From contig NZ_FBYA01000004.1 in assembly GCF_001517545.1 (NCBI RefSeq), positions 172,419-236,418 of the forward strand: 64,000 bases of DNA, written 5' to 3'. The notes under the pieces are model-generated. The model was not told the origin of the DNA. It was given only the letters and a program-made list of their open reading frames with translations, and made no database searches. The translations under genes were made by a program, and so were the position numbers. The DNA is from Limnohabitans sp. Rim47. GTDB lineage: Bacteria > Pseudomonadota > Gammaproteobacteria > Burkholderiales > Burkholderiaceae_C. Below, piece by piece: positions 1 to 8,097 of the stretch (its first letter is position 1; each line of letters begins with the position of its first letter).

Positions 1-94
1 GACAGCGTTGGGTGGGGGTGGCAGCGTTGGGTTGGGTGACAGCGTTGGGTAGAGGTAACAACGTTGGGTAGGGGTGACAGCGTTGGGTGGGTGT
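1..94. repeat. Imperfect tandem repeat, five units of 17-20 bp
   Basis: Five consecutive copies of a unit close to gacagcgttgggtrggggt start at about 1, 21, 38, 57 and 76. Units vary by a few substitutions and by 1-3 bases in length. The first copy touches the window edge, so the array may continue to the left. There are no unique spacers between units, so this is a minisatellite-like array, not a CRISPR. It lies about 100 bp upstream of the ATP-grasp gene. Confidence 0.8.
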
Positions 95-130
95 GACCGT
101 GTTTGTTGCGGGTGATGCGCTTTGGTGGAG

Positions 131-160
131 TTGATTCGGCTCAAGCGGAGCGGGTATGCA
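131..160 (+). promoter_or_regulatory. Possible sigma-70 promoter for the ATP-grasp/alpha-E pair
   Basis: TTGATT (131-136) and TATGCA (155-160) are separated by 18 bp, about 33 bp before the start codon at 193. The match to consensus is only moderate and this is inferred from sequence alone. Confidence 0.3.
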
Positions 161-192
161 TCTTGCTATCCTGTCATCAGGAGTGACGAGCC

Positions 193-1656
193 ATGCGCCA
201 ATTCGATGAAATGTACAGCCGCTTGCCTGCCGCAGGCGATTTGGGGGAGGTCAGAGACCATTACCGAGCCTATGCCCGCTGGTTGCAAGCGCAAGACAGC
301 CAGACCATGGCTTCGCGCCGTGAAGAAGCCGAGATGATTTTCCGCCGTGTCGGCATCACCTTTGCGGTCTACGGTGACAAGGACGAAGACGCGAACACGG
401 ACGAAGGGGGCACCGAGCGCCTGATCCCGTTTGACCTGATTCCCCGTGTGATTGCGGCCCAAGAGTGGAAAGGCATGGAAGCCGGTTTGGTGCAACGCGT
501 CACCGCACTCAACCGCTTCATCCACGATGTGTACCACGATCAGGAGATCCTCAAAGCCGGTGTAGTCCCGCGTGAGCAGATCGAAAACAACGCCCAGTTT
601 CGCCCCGAGATGGTGGGGGTGGATGTGCCCAACAACATCTATTCGCACATCAGCGGCATCGACATCGTGCGTGCCCCCGACAGCGCAGGCAAGGGCGAGT
701 ACTACGTGCTGGAAGACAATCTGCGCGTGCCCAGCGGTGTGAGCTACATGCTCGAAGACCGCAAGATGATGATGCGCCTGTTCCCCGAGTTGTTCAGCCA
801 ACACCGCGTGGCACCTGTCGCGCATTACCCTGATTTGCTGCTCGAGACCCTGCGCGCCAGCAGCCCCGCCACCACGGCCGAGCCCACGGTGGTGGTGCTC
901 ACGCCCGGCATGTACAACAGCGCTTACTTTGAGCATGCTTTTTTGGCGCAACAAATGGGTGTGGAACTGGTCGAAGGGCAAGACCTGTTTGTCAAAGACA
1001 AGTTTGTCTACATGCGGACCACACGCGGCCCGCAAAGGGTGGACGTGATCTACCGCCGTGTGGACGACGACTTTTTGGACCCGAATGTGTTTCGCCCCAG
1101 CTCGACCTTGGGCTGCGCGGGCCTGATGGACGCCTACAAGGCCGGTCATGTGGCCATTTGCAACGCGGTGGGCACGGGCGTGGCCGACGACAAGTCGATC
1201 TACCCCTATGTGCCGGACATGATCAAGTTCTACTTGGGTGAAGAACCCATTCTCAAAAACGTGCCCACTTTCATGTGCCGCAAGCCCGACGATTTGCAAT
1301 ACACGCTGGCCCATTTGAAAGACTTGGTGGTCAAAGAAGTCCACGGCGCAGGCGGCTACGGCATGCTGGTGGGGCCTGCGGCCAGTCAGGCCGAGATCGA
1401 GCGATTCCGTGGCGCGCTGCTGGCCAACCCTGAGGGCTACATCGCCCAACCGACCTTGAGCTTGTCCACTTGCCCGACCTATGTGGACAGCGGCATCGCA
1501 CCCCGCCACATCGATCTGCGGCCCTTTGTGCTGAGTGGGCGCACCGTGCAGATGGTGCCCGGTGGCTTGACGCGGGTGGCGCTCAAAGAAGGCTCTTTGG
1601 TGGTCAACTCGTCACAAGGCGGGGGCACCAAAGACACCTGGATTTTGCAGGACTGA
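193..1656 (+). CDS. Circularly permuted ATP-grasp protein (DUF404/DUF407 type)
   Basis: The 487-residue protein has the size and motif pattern of the circularly permuted ATP-grasp type 2 family, which is thought to form amide bonds in small peptides; the substrate is not known. Recognisable segments include RVDVIYRRVDDDFLDP near residue 280 and KEVHGAGGYGML near residue 385, a glycine-rich ATP-grasp element. The ATG at 193 is preceded by AGGAG at 179-183, which decides the start. The alpha-E gene follows after 16 bp, and this pairing is typical of the family. The transglutaminase-like gene that often completes the cluster is absent here. Confidence 0.9.
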   Translation: MRQFDEMYSRLPAAGDLGEVRDHYRAYARWLQAQDSQTMASRREEAEMIFRRVGITFAVYGDKDEDANTDEGGTERLIPFDLIPRVIAAQEWKGMEAGLVQRVTALNRFIHDVYHDQEILKAGVVPREQIENNAQFRPEMVGVDVPNNIYSHISGIDIVRAPDSAGKGEYYVLEDNLRVPSGVSYMLEDRKMMMRLFPELFSQHRVAPVAHYPDLLLETLRASSPATTAEPTVVVLTPGMYNSAYFEHAFLAQQMGVELVEGQDLFVKDKFVYMRTTRGPQRVDVIYRRVDDDFLDPNVFRPSSTLGCAGLMDAYKAGHVAICNAVGTGVADDKSIYPYVPDMIKFYLGEEPILKNVPTFMCRKPDDLQYTLAHLKDLVVKEVHGAGGYGMLVGPAASQAEIERFRGALLANPEGYIAQPTLSLSTCPTYVDSGIAPRHIDLRPFVLSGRTVQMVPGGLTRVALKEGSLVVNSSQGGGTKDTWILQD

Positions 1657-1672
1657 AAAGGGGAGAACACAC

Positions 1673-2650
1673 ATGCTTTCAAGAACCGCCGACCACTTGT
1701 TCTGGATGTCTCGCTACATGGAGCGGGCCGAAAACACGGCTCGCATGCTGAATGTGAGCTACGAGACATCGCTCTTGCCCCAGTCTGCCGCCGCGGTGGA
1801 GGCCGGTTGGGAAGGCATCTTGTCCATCAGTGAGCTCTTGCCCTCGTACCTGACGCGCTACAAAACCATCACGCCACGCGACGTCATGGCCTTCATGGTG
1901 AAAGACGCAGACAACCCATCGTCCATCCTCTCTTGCCTGCGTGCAGCCCGCGAAAACGCCCGCGCCGTGCGCGGCACGCTCACCACCGAGGTGTGGGAAA
2001 CGCAAAACCAGACCTGGCTTGAAGTGAACCGCATGCTCAAAAGCGGTGAGTTCGAGCGCGATCCGGGCCAGTTTTTTGAGTGGGTCAAGTTCCGCTCGCA
2101 CCTGTCACGCGGCGTGACGGTGGGCACCATGCTGATGGACGAGTCGCTGTACTTCATGCGCATGGGCACGTTTTTGGAGCGGGCCGACAACACGGCGCGG
2201 CTGGTGGATGTGAAGTTCCACGCCATGAACAACGATTTTTTTGGAGCCCCCAACTACAGCGGCATCGAGGCCGAAGTGACGCAGGAATACGATTTCTACC
2301 ACTGGAGTGCGATCTTGCGCAGCGTCAGCGGTTTTGAGGTGTACCGCAAGGTTTACCGCGATGTGATCCGTCCCGAACGCGTGGCCGAATTGCTGATCTT
2401 GCGTCCGGATATGCCCCGCTCATTGCACGCCAGTTTGAACGAGGTGCTGTCCAATTTGAAGCTGGTCTCGCACGATCCCGACAGCGACACCTTGCGCCAT
2501 GCAGGCCGCTTGCGCTCTGAGCTGGCTTTTGGCCGCATCGACGAAATCCTGGCCACCGGATTGCACGCTTATCTGACGCAATTTTTGGAGCGCGTGAACG
2601 GCTTGGGTGGGCGCATCAGCCGGGAATTTTTGATGCCTCAGGCGGCTTGA
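1673..2650 (+). CDS. Alpha-E domain protein (DUF403)
   Basis: This 325-residue, largely alpha-helical protein opens with the family signature RTADHLFWMSRYMERAENTA. It carries a second ERADNTARL element near residue 170, as expected for the alpha-E fold. The family nearly always accompanies a circularly permuted ATP-grasp enzyme, which is the immediate upstream gene, so the two are very likely co-transcribed. The RBS is AGGGGA-like (aaggggagaac). The biochemical role is unknown; partnership with the ATP-grasp protein is inferred from context. Its stop codon lies 1 bp from that of the convergent xth gene, so the two transcripts must overlap. Confidence 0.9.
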   Translation: MLSRTADHLFWMSRYMERAENTARMLNVSYETSLLPQSAAAVEAGWEGILSISELLPSYLTRYKTITPRDVMAFMVKDADNPSSILSCLRAARENARAVRGTLTTEVWETQNQTWLEVNRMLKSGEFERDPGQFFEWVKFRSHLSRGVTVGTMLMDESLYFMRMGTFLERADNTARLVDVKFHAMNNDFFGAPNYSGIEAEVTQEYDFYHWSAILRSVSGFEVYRKVYRDVIRPERVAELLILRPDMPRSLHASLNEVLSNLKLVSHDPDSDTLRHAGRLRSELAFGRIDEILATGLHAYLTQFLERVNGLGGRISREFLMPQAA

Positions 2651-2651
2651 T

Positions 2652-3431
2652 TCAGCCCAGCGTCAGCACCACCGGCGTGTGGTCGCTGGGCCGCTCGTTC
2701 TTGCGCGGGGCGCGGTCGATCACGCAGGCGTTGGCGCGGGCTTTGAGCGATTCTGAAATCAAAATGTGGTCGATGCGCAATCCCCGGTTGCGGCGGAAGG
2801 CAAACTCGCGGTAGTCCCACCAGCTGAAGCTTTTTTCAGGCTGCTCAAACAGGCGAAAGCTGTCGTAAAGGCCCAGGTCGATCAAGGCTTGCAGTTTTTC
2901 GCGCTCGGCGTCGGTGCAGTGGATGGTGCCTGCCAGCGCCACCGGGTCCCACATGTCGAGCTCGTCAAAAGTGATGTTGTAGTCGCCCAGCAGCACCAAG
3001 TTCGGGTGCTGTTGCATCTGGCTGGCCACCCAATCGCGCAGTGCATCGAGCCAACGCATCTTGTAGACAAATTTGTCGCTGTCGGGGGCTTGGCCGTTCG
3101 GAAAATAGCCGCAGATCACCCGCACTTCACCCCCTGCGCCATCGGGGTAGGTGGCGGCGATGACGCGTGACAAGTCGTCTTCAAAGCCCGGGATGTTTTT
3201 GACCACATCGGTGCCAGCGGCTTTTGAAATCAGCGCCACACCGTTGTAGGTTTTTTGGCCAAACCATTGGGCTTGGTAGCCTGCTTCGGCCAAAGCGGCC
3301 ACGGGAAACTTGTCGTCAGTGAGCTTTAGTTCTTGCAGGGCCAGCACATCGGTGGGGTTGGCAGCCAGCCAGTCCAGCACCTGCGGCAGTCGCACAGACA
3401 ACGAGTTCACATTCCAGGTGGCAATTTTCAT
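2652..3431 (-). CDS. xth: Exodeoxyribonuclease III / AP endonuclease
   Basis: The 259-residue cytoplasmic DNA-repair enzyme has all the hallmarks of the ExoIII branch of the EEP nuclease family. It starts MKIATWNVNSL, has the metal-binding LQE at E34, carries the GDYN catalytic element, and ends with SDHTP, which contains the catalytic His. Length matches the family (about 260). The protein should cleave DNA 5' of abasic sites and remove nucleotides 3' to 5'. It is last in a minus-strand group thyA-folA-DUF4337-xth. Confidence 0.95.
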   Translation of the reverse strand: MKIATWNVNSLSVRLPQVLDWLAANPTDVLALQELKLTDDKFPVAALAEAGYQAQWFGQKTYNGVALISKAAGTDVVKNIPGFEDDLSRVIAATYPDGAGGEVRVICGYFPNGQAPDSDKFVYKMRWLDALRDWVASQMQQHPNLVLLGDYNITFDELDMWDPVALAGTIHCTDAEREKLQALIDLGLYDSFRLFEQPEKSFSWWDYREFAFRRNRGLRIDHILISESLKARANACVIDRAPRKNERPSDHTPVVLTLG

Positions 3432-3454
3432 GAGGTCTTAAAAAGGGGTTGCGC

Positions 3455-4027
3455 TCAAATGTGGAAGGCAGCCAAGCCGCCCACCACCAAACCGATGCCG
3501 CCTGCTGCGTACATCACATATTCGAGCCATTTCTTTTTGGACAGCAGGGCAATCGCCGCCATGGCAATGGCCACTTGCAGCACGGTGGTGGCTTGCGCCC
3601 AGCGGTGGTGCTGGTGCATTTGCTCGTCGGACTGTTCGTCCCAGTGTTTGGACTCGGCTTCTAGTTTTTCAGCGGCGGCTTTGATCTCTGATTTTTCGCT
3701 CTTATAGCGTTTGACTTCGTCCAGATAGAAGTCTTTTTTGAGCGGTGTCAGCTCCATGGCCAGCTCACTCAGGTTTTGCTTGCTGCTTTTGGCTTGGTAA
3801 TAGTTCCATTGGTTGGAGGCTTCGGTCTTTTTGATGGCCGCGTTGTTTTTGTACAAGCCGGCATTGGCCTGTGTGGCCCCGCCCATATAACCAAACAAAG
3901 CACCCACCGTGGCGATGATGGCGGTGAACATGGCAATGCTGTTGGTGTGTGCGCCGCCATGGCCTTGAGTAGCGTGTTCCAACTCGTGGTCATGCGGGCC
4001 ATGAACGTGAAAACCGTGTCCGGACAT
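3455..4027 (-). CDS. DUF4337 domain membrane protein
   Basis: A 190-residue protein with a His-rich N-terminus (MSGHGFHVHGPHDHE). A hydrophobic segment lies at about residues 30-47, followed by a charged, probably coiled-coil stretch that includes KQNLSELAMELTPLKKDFY. Two hydrophobic segments close the protein. This is the layout of DUF4337 proteins, whose function is unknown. The start at 4027 is chosen because AAGGA lies at good distance; the frame stays open further upstream but without a ribosome site. folA ends 10 bp upstream of the start, which suggests co-transcription. A metal-binding role for the His-rich end is only a guess. Confidence 0.75.
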   Translation of the reverse strand: MSGHGFHVHGPHDHELEHATQGHGGAHTNSIAMFTAIIATVGALFGYMGGATQANAGLYKNNAAIKKTEASNQWNYYQAKSSKQNLSELAMELTPLKKDFYLDEVKRYKSEKSEIKAAAEKLEAESKHWDEQSDEQMHQHHRWAQATTVLQVAIAMAAIALLSKKKWLEYVMYAAGGIGLVVGGLAAFHI

Positions 4028-4037
4028 GTGTGTTTCC

Positions 4038-4526
4038 TTAAAGAGTGTGTTGGTAGGTTGCAAAGCTGAATGGCAGGCCATTGCCTGCCACATGGGATGT
4101 GCGCTCGACTTCTTGCCAGCCAGCGCCCAACTCAGGCGCGAAGGCATCGCCTTCAAAATCTTGCTCGATTTCCGTGACAACGGCACTCGCGGCCAACGGT
4201 GCTGCTTGGGCATAAATTTCGGCCCCGCCGATCACCCAGGCCTCTGCGGCGTCGGGGCATTGGCGCATGGCGTCTTCCACAGAGCCAGCCCGCACCGCAC
4301 CTTCGGCCTGCCAGTCTGGCTGGCGCGTCACAACGATGTTGAGGCGACCGGGCAGGGGGCGAAAGCGTGGGGGCAACGAATCCCATGTTTTGCGACCCAT
4401 GATCACGGGCTGGCCCAGCGTTGTGCGTTTGAAATGCGCCAGGTCTTCGGGCAGGTGCCAGGGCAGTTGGTTGTTGACGCCGATCACGCCATTGCGGGCG
4501 CGGGCATAAATCAAATGCAGTTTCAT
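4038..4526 (-). CDS. folA: Dihydrofolate reductase
   Basis: A 162-residue enzyme that reduces dihydrofolate to tetrahydrofolate with NADPH. It shows the N-terminal GVIGVNNQLPW loop, catalytic acid D28 in LPEDLAHFK, and the NADPH-binding VIMGRKTWDSLP segment. VIGGAEIYAQA lies near residue 105. The start at 4526 gives a normal N-terminus (MKLHLIYA); a longer in-frame extension to 4634 would run into the end of thyA and is rejected. thyA ends 43 bp upstream, so the two partners of the dTMP cycle are adjacent and probably co-transcribed. Confidence 0.95.
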   Translation of the reverse strand: MKLHLIYARARNGVIGVNNQLPWHLPEDLAHFKRTTLGQPVIMGRKTWDSLPPRFRPLPGRLNIVVTRQPDWQAEGAVRAGSVEDAMRQCPDAAEAWVIGGAEIYAQAAPLAASAVVTEIEQDFEGDAFAPELGAGWQEVERTSHVAGNGLPFSFATYQHTL

Positions 4527-4569
4527 CAGGGGCAGGCGATCAGGCCAAAAAGGGTTCAAACCAGCGGGC

Positions 4570-5415
4570 TCAGACGGCGACCGGCGCTTTGATGGCGGGG
4601 TGGCTTTCGTAGCCCACGACCTCAAAGTCTTCAAACGCGTAATCCAAAATTGAATCGGGTTTGCGTTTGATGTTCAAGGTGGGGTAAGCCATGGGTGTGC
4701 GGCTCAGTTGCAGTTCCACCTGTTCGTGGTGGTTGCTGTAAATGTGGCAGTCACCACCGGTCCAGATGAAGTCGCCCACATCCATGTCGCACTGCTGCGC
4801 CACCATGTGGGTGAGCAGAGCGTAGCTGGCAATGTTGAAGGGCACGCCCAAAAAGATGTCGGCACTGCGCTGGTACAACTGGCAACTCAGGCGTGGCTTG
4901 TCGCCGGGGTTTTGCGGCGGTGCGACATAAAACTGGAAGAACGCATGGCAAGGCATCAGCGCCATTTGGTCAAGCTCGGCCACGTTCCAGGCGCTGACAA
5001 TGATGCGGCGTGAATCCGGGTTGGTTTTCAGCGTGTCCATGACCTGTTGAATCTGGTCAATGTGCCCGCCGCCTGGTGTGGGCCAGCTGCGCCATTGCAC
5101 CCCGTACACCGGACCGAGCGAGCCATCGTCGCGCGCCCATTCGTCCCAGATGGAGCAGCCGCGATCTTGCAGCCATTTCACGTTGCTGTCGCCACGCAAA
5201 AACCACAACAATTCAACAATGATGGCCCGTAAAAAGACTTTTTTGGTGGTGATGAGCGGAAAGCCTTCGTTCAGGTCAAAGCGCATCTGGTGGCCAAACA
5301 CGCTGCGCGTGCCGGTCCCGGTGCGGTCACCTTTTTGCACGCCCGTCGTGTAGACGTGGCGCATGAAGTCTTCGTATTGGCCGCGGATGGGGCGGGGGCG
5401 GGCAGGGGTGTTCAT
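4570..5415 (-). CDS. thyA: Thymidylate synthase
   Basis: The 281-residue protein is a classical ThyA that methylates dUMP to dTMP using methylene-tetrahydrofolate. Visible motifs are DRTGTGTRS (phosphate-binding Arg), ELLWFLRGDSN, the catalytic LMPCHAFFQFYV with C156, and the C-terminal QRSADIFLGVPFNIASYA and HIYSNHHEQ elements. Length fits the bacterial family. It is the first gene of the thyA-folA-DUF4337-xth minus-strand group and regenerates the substrate of the next gene product. Confidence 0.97.
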   Translation of the reverse strand: MNTPARPRPIRGQYEDFMRHVYTTGVQKGDRTGTGTRSVFGHQMRFDLNEGFPLITTKKVFLRAIIVELLWFLRGDSNVKWLQDRGCSIWDEWARDDGSLGPVYGVQWRSWPTPGGGHIDQIQQVMDTLKTNPDSRRIIVSAWNVAELDQMALMPCHAFFQFYVAPPQNPGDKPRLSCQLYQRSADIFLGVPFNIASYALLTHMVAQQCDMDVGDFIWTGGDCHIYSNHHEQVELQLSRTPMAYPTLNIKRKPDSILDYAFEDFEVVGYESHPAIKAPVAV

Positions 5416-5509
5416 GGGGCGTAAGTTTAAGGCAGTCGTGGCACCGTAACACCCGATTTCAACCCGAATTCAGCCCTGGCCCACCGTTTTTGGCCCAAGC
5501 CTGGGCGGC

Positions 5510-7453
5510 TCAGATTTCGAATTTGCTGACTTCGTGGCGAGTGGAGTCTGCAATTTTGGACAGCTCCATCACGGTGGCGGTGATCTCTTCTGATGCAGCC
5601 GCGTTGCTGCGCGCAATGGCGTCCAGGCTGGAGATGTTCGCGTTGATTTGCTCCACCGCCGTGCTTTGCTCTTCCAGGGCTGACGAAATGCGTTGGAGCA
5701 TGTTGTCGGTTTCGCGCGAGCCTTGTTCGATCTGGTGCATGCCGTTGTTCACGTGTTTAACGGTTTCAACGGCACGCTGGGTTTCGGCGACCGCTTGCTG
5801 CACCAGTCGGGCAATTTCTTGCGAGCTTTCGGCGCTGTTGGCCGCCAGTTTGCCCACTTCTTCGGCGACCACAGAAAAGCCTTTGCCATGTTCGCCCGCA
5901 CGGGCGGCCTCGATGGCCGCATTGAGTGACAGCAGGTTGGTTTTGTTGGCGATTTTTTCGATCACTTCGGTGATCTTGTTGATCTTTTCCGAGTTGGATG
6001 CAATGGAGCTGACCACTTCGACCATCTGTTCCATTTGTTTCATGCCGTCGCGCATGATGCTCATGGATTCTTGTGACTTCTGGCTGGCGACCGTGGTGTT
6101 GCGCGACACGTCGCTCACGGCATCGGTCGTTTGACGAACCGCGGACGCCAGTTGTGAGATGGCATGGGTCTGGTTTTGCGCACCGTCCGAGATCTGGCCG
6201 ATGGCTTGACTGGTTTGGTTGGCGGCGGCAGCCACCTGCTGGCTGTTGTTGTTGATGGCCCGCATGGCGAGCGACAAAGACTCCAAAGACAGGTTGATGT
6301 TTTCTTTGAGCAAGGCCAACTCACCGTTGCCCTGGGCTTGCACGCGCTGCCTGAGGTTGCCTTGCGCCACTTGCTGGAGGACGCTGGCCACATCGCCCAG
6401 CATGTTCTCGAGGGTGTGCATGGCGTTGGTGGCCTGTGTCATGGCGGCTTTGTATTCGCCTTGGGCATCGGCTTGTACGCGTTGTGAGAAGTGGCCGTTT
6501 TCCAGGGCCGCCATCACTTGGATCAAGCTGCGGGTGGTGCTCTGAATGGCGTTGGCCGAGTTGTTCACCGCAATTTTCATGTCGGCCAAGTCGCCCTTCA
6601 AGTCGGCTTGAATCCGGGGGCCAAAGTTGCCTGCTGCCAAGGCATTGACGACTTGGTTCACTTCGGTGACAGCTGACTGCTGGGCCGCGATCATGCGGTT
6701 GATGGCTTTGGCGGTTTGACCAACTTCGTCTTTCTGGTCCACTTCAATGCGCAAAGAGAAGTTGCCGGTCTTTTCAATGTCACCGACCACTTTTTGGACT
6801 TGCGCCAGCGGGGTGGTGATGGATCGGATGATGGACATGGCCAGCAGCAAGCCGCCTACCAGGCCCGCCGCGACGATGCCCACGGTCAGGTTGCGGTCGA
6901 ACTCGTAAGTGGCTTGGGCCGAATTGAACTCATTGTTGGCCTCGGTCAATTGGGCCTCGATGAATTGAGACAGCAGTTCGATCACCACGTCGATGGCTGG
7001 GTACAGCTGTTTTTCTGAGAATTCGGCCAATTCTTCGCGGTCTTTGTTTTCCAGCAAGCTTTGCAGGGCGTTGAGTTGAACCTCAAGTTTTTCAAACCCG
7101 GCTTCGATGGCGGTGACCAGCTTCTTTTCTTCACCCACAAAGTCGTCTGTGGGGTGAGCGGCCCATTTGTCTTTCACGGTTTGGCGTGCGTTGGCCAAAC
7201 GTGTTTGCGCGTCTGCCCAAGACATCTGTTTTGAACGGACCTTGATGGTGGTATCAATGACGTTTTGGGTGTATTGGTCCGAAATGATCTTCAGGTCACG
7301 CAAATGCACCAGATGGTCGGTGTTGACAAACTTGAAACTGGCGATGGCCTGGGTCATGCCATTGAGGCCAATGAGGCCCACCACCAAAGAAACCAGGCTG
7401 AAGCAGATCACCAGCACCAAAAGTCGGACAGAAACGCTGAAATTCTTGAACAT
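5510..7453 (-). CDS. Methyl-accepting chemotaxis protein (four-helix-bundle sensor)
   Basis: A 647-residue chemoreceptor. Transmembrane segment 1 is at about residues 10-32 (RLLVLVICFSLVS). A periplasmic helical sensor domain of about 150 residues follows, then TM2 near residue 190 (GIVAAGLVGGLLLAMSI). Several HAMP-like repeats lead to a C-terminal signalling hairpin containing ANKTNLLSLNAAIEAARAGE. There is no NWETF-type CheR/CheB docking tail; the end is SKFEI. The start at 7453 aligns with the paralogous receptor at 39314-41257; an ATG 9 bp upstream is possible and neither has a clear RBS. The ligand is unknown. Confidence 0.93.
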   Translation of the reverse strand: MFKNFSVSVRLLVLVICFSLVSLVVGLIGLNGMTQAIASFKFVNTDHLVHLRDLKIISDQYTQNVIDTTIKVRSKQMSWADAQTRLANARQTVKDKWAAHPTDDFVGEEKKLVTAIEAGFEKLEVQLNALQSLLENKDREELAEFSEKQLYPAIDVVIELLSQFIEAQLTEANNEFNSAQATYEFDRNLTVGIVAAGLVGGLLLAMSIIRSITTPLAQVQKVVGDIEKTGNFSLRIEVDQKDEVGQTAKAINRMIAAQQSAVTEVNQVVNALAAGNFGPRIQADLKGDLADMKIAVNNSANAIQSTTRSLIQVMAALENGHFSQRVQADAQGEYKAAMTQATNAMHTLENMLGDVASVLQQVAQGNLRQRVQAQGNGELALLKENINLSLESLSLAMRAINNNSQQVAAAANQTSQAIGQISDGAQNQTHAISQLASAVRQTTDAVSDVSRNTTVASQKSQESMSIMRDGMKQMEQMVEVVSSIASNSEKINKITEVIEKIANKTNLLSLNAAIEAARAGEHGKGFSVVAEEVGKLAANSAESSQEIARLVQQAVAETQRAVETVKHVNNGMHQIEQGSRETDNMLQRISSALEEQSTAVEQINANISSLDAIARSNAAASEEITATVMELSKIADSTRHEVSKFEI

Positions 7454-7555
7454 GGCTGCCATTTGATAATTGAATATAAATTATTCTAACGAGATGTTGT
7501 TGATATTGTTGGTATTTTTAAATTTGGCAAGTTGGAAATTGCAGTGATTCCTGCC

Positions 7556-7583
7556 TAAAAACTGGGCTTTGGGCGATGGCCCA
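7556..7583 (-). terminator. Possible terminator downstream of fliJ
   Basis: On the minus strand a short GC stem (TGGGC pairing with GCCCA) is followed by GTTTTTAG. It lies between the end of fliJ and the start of the chemoreceptor gene, where the fliEFGHIJ transcript would be expected to stop. The stem is only about 5-6 bp, so confidence is modest. Confidence 0.4.
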
Positions 7584-7628
7584 TGCGTGTGGCCTGGAGG
7601 GTCTGATCGTGGGACCGGACCGCAGCCT

Positions 7629-8081
7629 TTAATGCTGAAGACCCAGATTGAACTGGCGCACACCCAGTTCGTCCATTTGCCGTTGTTCATGACGTTGAAC
7701 GTCTTTGGCCACCGCTTTGGCATCTTGGTCGGCCAGTGATTGCATCTTGTGCAGCTCGATTTCGGCTTGCACGCGTTTTTTGCGCGTTTGCGTCAAGGTG
7801 GCCTGCGCTTTGCCCAAGTCGACCACCACGCGCTGCTGCAACGTGAGCAGTTGCGCCATGAACTGCCGGTGGTTCATGCTCGCTTGCATGCCCATCACGG
7901 TGGCGTTGCTCTGGGTTTCTTGCAGACGGTATTCGTCGTACAGATTGCACAGTCGCTGGTGACTGGCTTGCAGCTGCTCGACGCGGGCCATGGCCTGGGC
8001 GATTTCGGTTTGCACCTCGTTCACCGTGTCCTGGGCTTTGCGAACCAGTACGGGCCAGCAGTTTCGGGCTTGTCGCATCAA
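7629..8081 (-). CDS. fliJ: Flagellar export protein FliJ
   Basis: A 150-residue, almost entirely helical and charged protein with long heptad-like stretches, as expected for FliJ, the coiled-coil stalk of the FliHIJ export ATPase complex. Identity rests on size, composition and position directly after fliI (16 bp gap) at the end of fliE-F-G-H-I-J. FliJ sequences are poorly conserved, so similarity alone would be weak. Start alternatives one codon apart exist (tandem ATGs at 8081 and 8078). Confidence 0.85.
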   Translation of the reverse strand: MMRQARNCWPVLVRKAQDTVNEVQTEIAQAMARVEQLQASHQRLCNLYDEYRLQETQSNATVMGMQASMNHRQFMAQLLTLQQRVVVDLGKAQATLTQTRKKRVQAEIELHKMQSLADQDAKAVAKDVQRHEQRQMDELGVRQFNLGLQH

Positions 8082-8097
8082 TGGCTTTCTGGGGGGC

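Noticed and set aside
1..94. CRISPR array
   Set aside because: Units are only 17-20 bp, directly adjacent and degenerate, with no unique spacers and no cas genes nearby.
166..1509. Long minus-strand open frame (447 residues)
   Set aside because: It lies opposite the well-supported ATP-grasp gene, is His/Val/Gln-rich in the way of antisense shadows, and has no recognisable motif.
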